Below, piece after piece: positions 6,204 through 7,198 of a stretch of DNA of 7,198 nucleotides. Position 1 is the first letter of the stretch, and each line of letters starts with the position of its first letter. The notes under the pieces were generated by a model. It was not told the DNA's origin, searched no databases, and saw only the letters and a list, made by a program, of their open reading frames with translations. The translations under genes and the position numbers were made by a program. The stretch is taken from the NCBI GenBank assembly GCA_023249795.1, contig JAHFBU010000084.1, positions 1-7,198 of the forward strand. The letters run 5' to 3'. Source of the DNA: Syntrophaceae bacterium. GTDB taxonomy: Bacteria > Desulfobacterota > Syntrophia > Syntrophales > UBA5619.

Positions 6204-7198
6204 CGCACAAGACGAGGCCGCCGGACTTTCCGGCCTCAAGTATGGTTTCGAAGAGTTCGGGGAGAGGCTGCGAAACGGCCCGGACTTCCCGCTCAGAGCG
6301 GAGGAGATAGAGACATTTCAGATGAACGTCGGGAAACGCTGCAATCTTTCGTGCGAACATTGCCATGTGGAGGCGGGACCGGCGAGAAATGAGGTCATGC
6401 CCGGGACGGTGATGGACCGATGCCTCGATGTCGTGAAAAGAACCTCGTCGATCATAACGGTGGATATCACGGGAGGCAGCCCCGAAATGAACCCCGGCCT
6501 GGAGCGCTTCATCGTTGAAACCGCCCGGCTCGGCAAGCGGATCATCGTCAGGACGAACCTCGTGATCCTCCAGGAAGAGGAATATTCAAAATTCATGAAG
6601 ATATACGCCGATAACGGGGTCGAGATTTGCGCGTCGCTTCCCTGTTATCTTCGCGAGAATGTCGACAGGCAGCGCGGGAGCGGCGTCTATGACAAATGTG
6701 TCAGGGTCCTGGGCATGCTGAACGATTTGGGGTACGGACAGGACGGGACGGGCCTGATACTGGATATCACGCATAATCCCTGCGGGGCTCTGCTTCCCGG
6801 ACGCCAGAATGAACTCGAACGCGATTACAAGTGTAACCTGAAGCGGGAGCATGGCGTCGCTTTCAACAAGCTGTTCTGCATGACCAACGTGCCTGTCGGG
6901 CGGTATTTCGACTACCTGGAGCGAACGAACAACGTCCACAACTACATGCTGCAGTTGGCGAATCTGTACAATCCGGACGCCGTCCGCAAAGTGATGTGCA
7001 GGACGACGATATCGGTTGCCTGGGACGGCAATCTCTACGACTGCGATTTCAACCAGATGCTGGAGTTGCCGGTTAAATGCGGCCGGTCAAGGACGGTGGA
7101 GGAGTTCGATGCAGGGGAACTCGGCGGCAGGGAGATTGCGACGCATAACCACTGTTACGCCTGCACCGCGGGGCCGGGCTCGTCCTGCCGGGGGAGCC
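6190..7198 (+). CDS. arsS: ArsS-like radical SAM/Cys-rich protein, 3' end cut by window
   Basis: This radical SAM enzyme is of the ArsS/TIGR04167 family (radical SAM/Cys-rich or selenocysteine domain). Characterised relatives take part in arsenosugar biosynthesis by transferring a 5'-deoxyadenosyl group to methylated arsenic. In the 336 visible residues, CNLSCEHC (Cys51, Cys55, Cys58) binds the 4Fe-4S cluster and SAM. ITGGSPEMNP (about 93-102) is the GGxP-like SAM-contact motif. The family blocks LDITHNPCGALLPG (about 191-204) and FNKLFCMTNVPVGRYFDYL (about 226-244) follow. The Cys-rich C-terminal domain has Cys270, 285, 297, 322, 325 and 333. Its HCYACTAGPGSSC motif lies near the usual C-terminus, so only a few to perhaps 20 residues should be missing. 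No in-frame TGA occurs in the visible part, so no selenocysteine is seen. The ATG at 6190 is firm: TTGGAG (6177-6182) lies 7 bases upstream. It overlaps the glycosyltransferase by 14 bases. The arsenic substrate is inferred from the family only. Confidence 0.93.
   Translation, partial: MRTHNAQDEAAGLSGLKYGFEEFGERLRNGPDFPLRAEEIETFQMNVGKRCNLSCEHCHVEAGPARNEVMPGTVMDRCLDVVKRTSSIITVDITGGSPEMNPGLERFIVETARLGKRIIVRTNLVILQEEEYSKFMKIYADNGVEICASLPCYLRENVDRQRGSGVYDKCVRVLGMLNDLGYGQDGTGLILDITHNPCGALLPGRQNELERDYKCNLKREHGVAFNKLFCMTNVPVGRYFDYLERTNNVHNYMLQLANLYNPDAVRKVMCRTTISVAWDGNLYDCDFNQMLELPVKCGRSRTVEEFDAGELGGREIATHNHCYACTAGPGSSCRGS

Noticed and set aside
1..7198. CRISPR arrays, tRNA or rRNA genes, transposases or insertion-sequence ends
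   Set aside because: I saw no regularly spaced repeats, tRNA-like or rRNA-like segments, or transposase motifs on either strand.

Overview
This 7.2 kb window is GC-rich and densely coding. It looks like chromosomal DNA of a Gram-negative bacterium, because it carries an outer-membrane efflux lipoprotein and a periplasmic adaptor. The combination of a radical SAM/Cys-rich protein with a TIGR04283-type glycosyltransferase and a MerA-like flavoprotein recalls Desulfobacterota (Deltaproteobacteria) and relatives. That taxonomic guess is inference only.

Left arm (1-2578, minus strand): a two-gene efflux operon, transcribed leftwards and leaving the window. First comes a NodT/OprM-type outer-membrane channel lipoprotein. 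Five bases later comes an RND-type periplasmic adaptor (HlyD/AcrA class), cut by the window start. The inner-membrane RND pump is not visible; it would be expected just outside the window, beyond the adaptor.

Centre (2579-2930): a 352-base divergent intergenic region with no convincing gene. It holds a perfect 8-bp inverted repeat (2648-2655/2669-2676) whose arms also form sigma70-like hexamers with 17-bp spacing on both strands. It also holds nested inverted repeats covering the Shine-Dalgarno site of the NodT gene, a recurring GATAG/CTATC pentamer, and two further hairpins in front of the right-hand operon.

Right arm (2931-7198, plus strand): five genes, each overlapping the next by 4-14 bases, which is strong evidence for one operon. 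In order: a membrane-anchored DUF1499 protein; a VTT-domain (TVP38/TMEM64, DedA-like) membrane protein; a mercuric-reductase-like FAD/NAD disulfide oxidoreductase; a family 2 glycosyltransferase of the rSAM/selenodomain-associated type, split by a one-base frameshift at 5722-5730; and an ArsS-like radical SAM/Cys-rich protein that runs off the window end.

How they may work together: ArsS-type enzymes are known for arsenosugar precursor synthesis, TIGR04283 transferases are recurrent neighbours of the radical SAM/selenodomain family, and VTT proteins are linked to membrane lipid movement. A membrane-associated pathway building an adenosyl- or sugar-modified metalloid (arsenic-like) compound or lipid is a reasonable but unproven reading. 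No arsM methyltransferase, ars repressor or other arsenic marker lies in the window.
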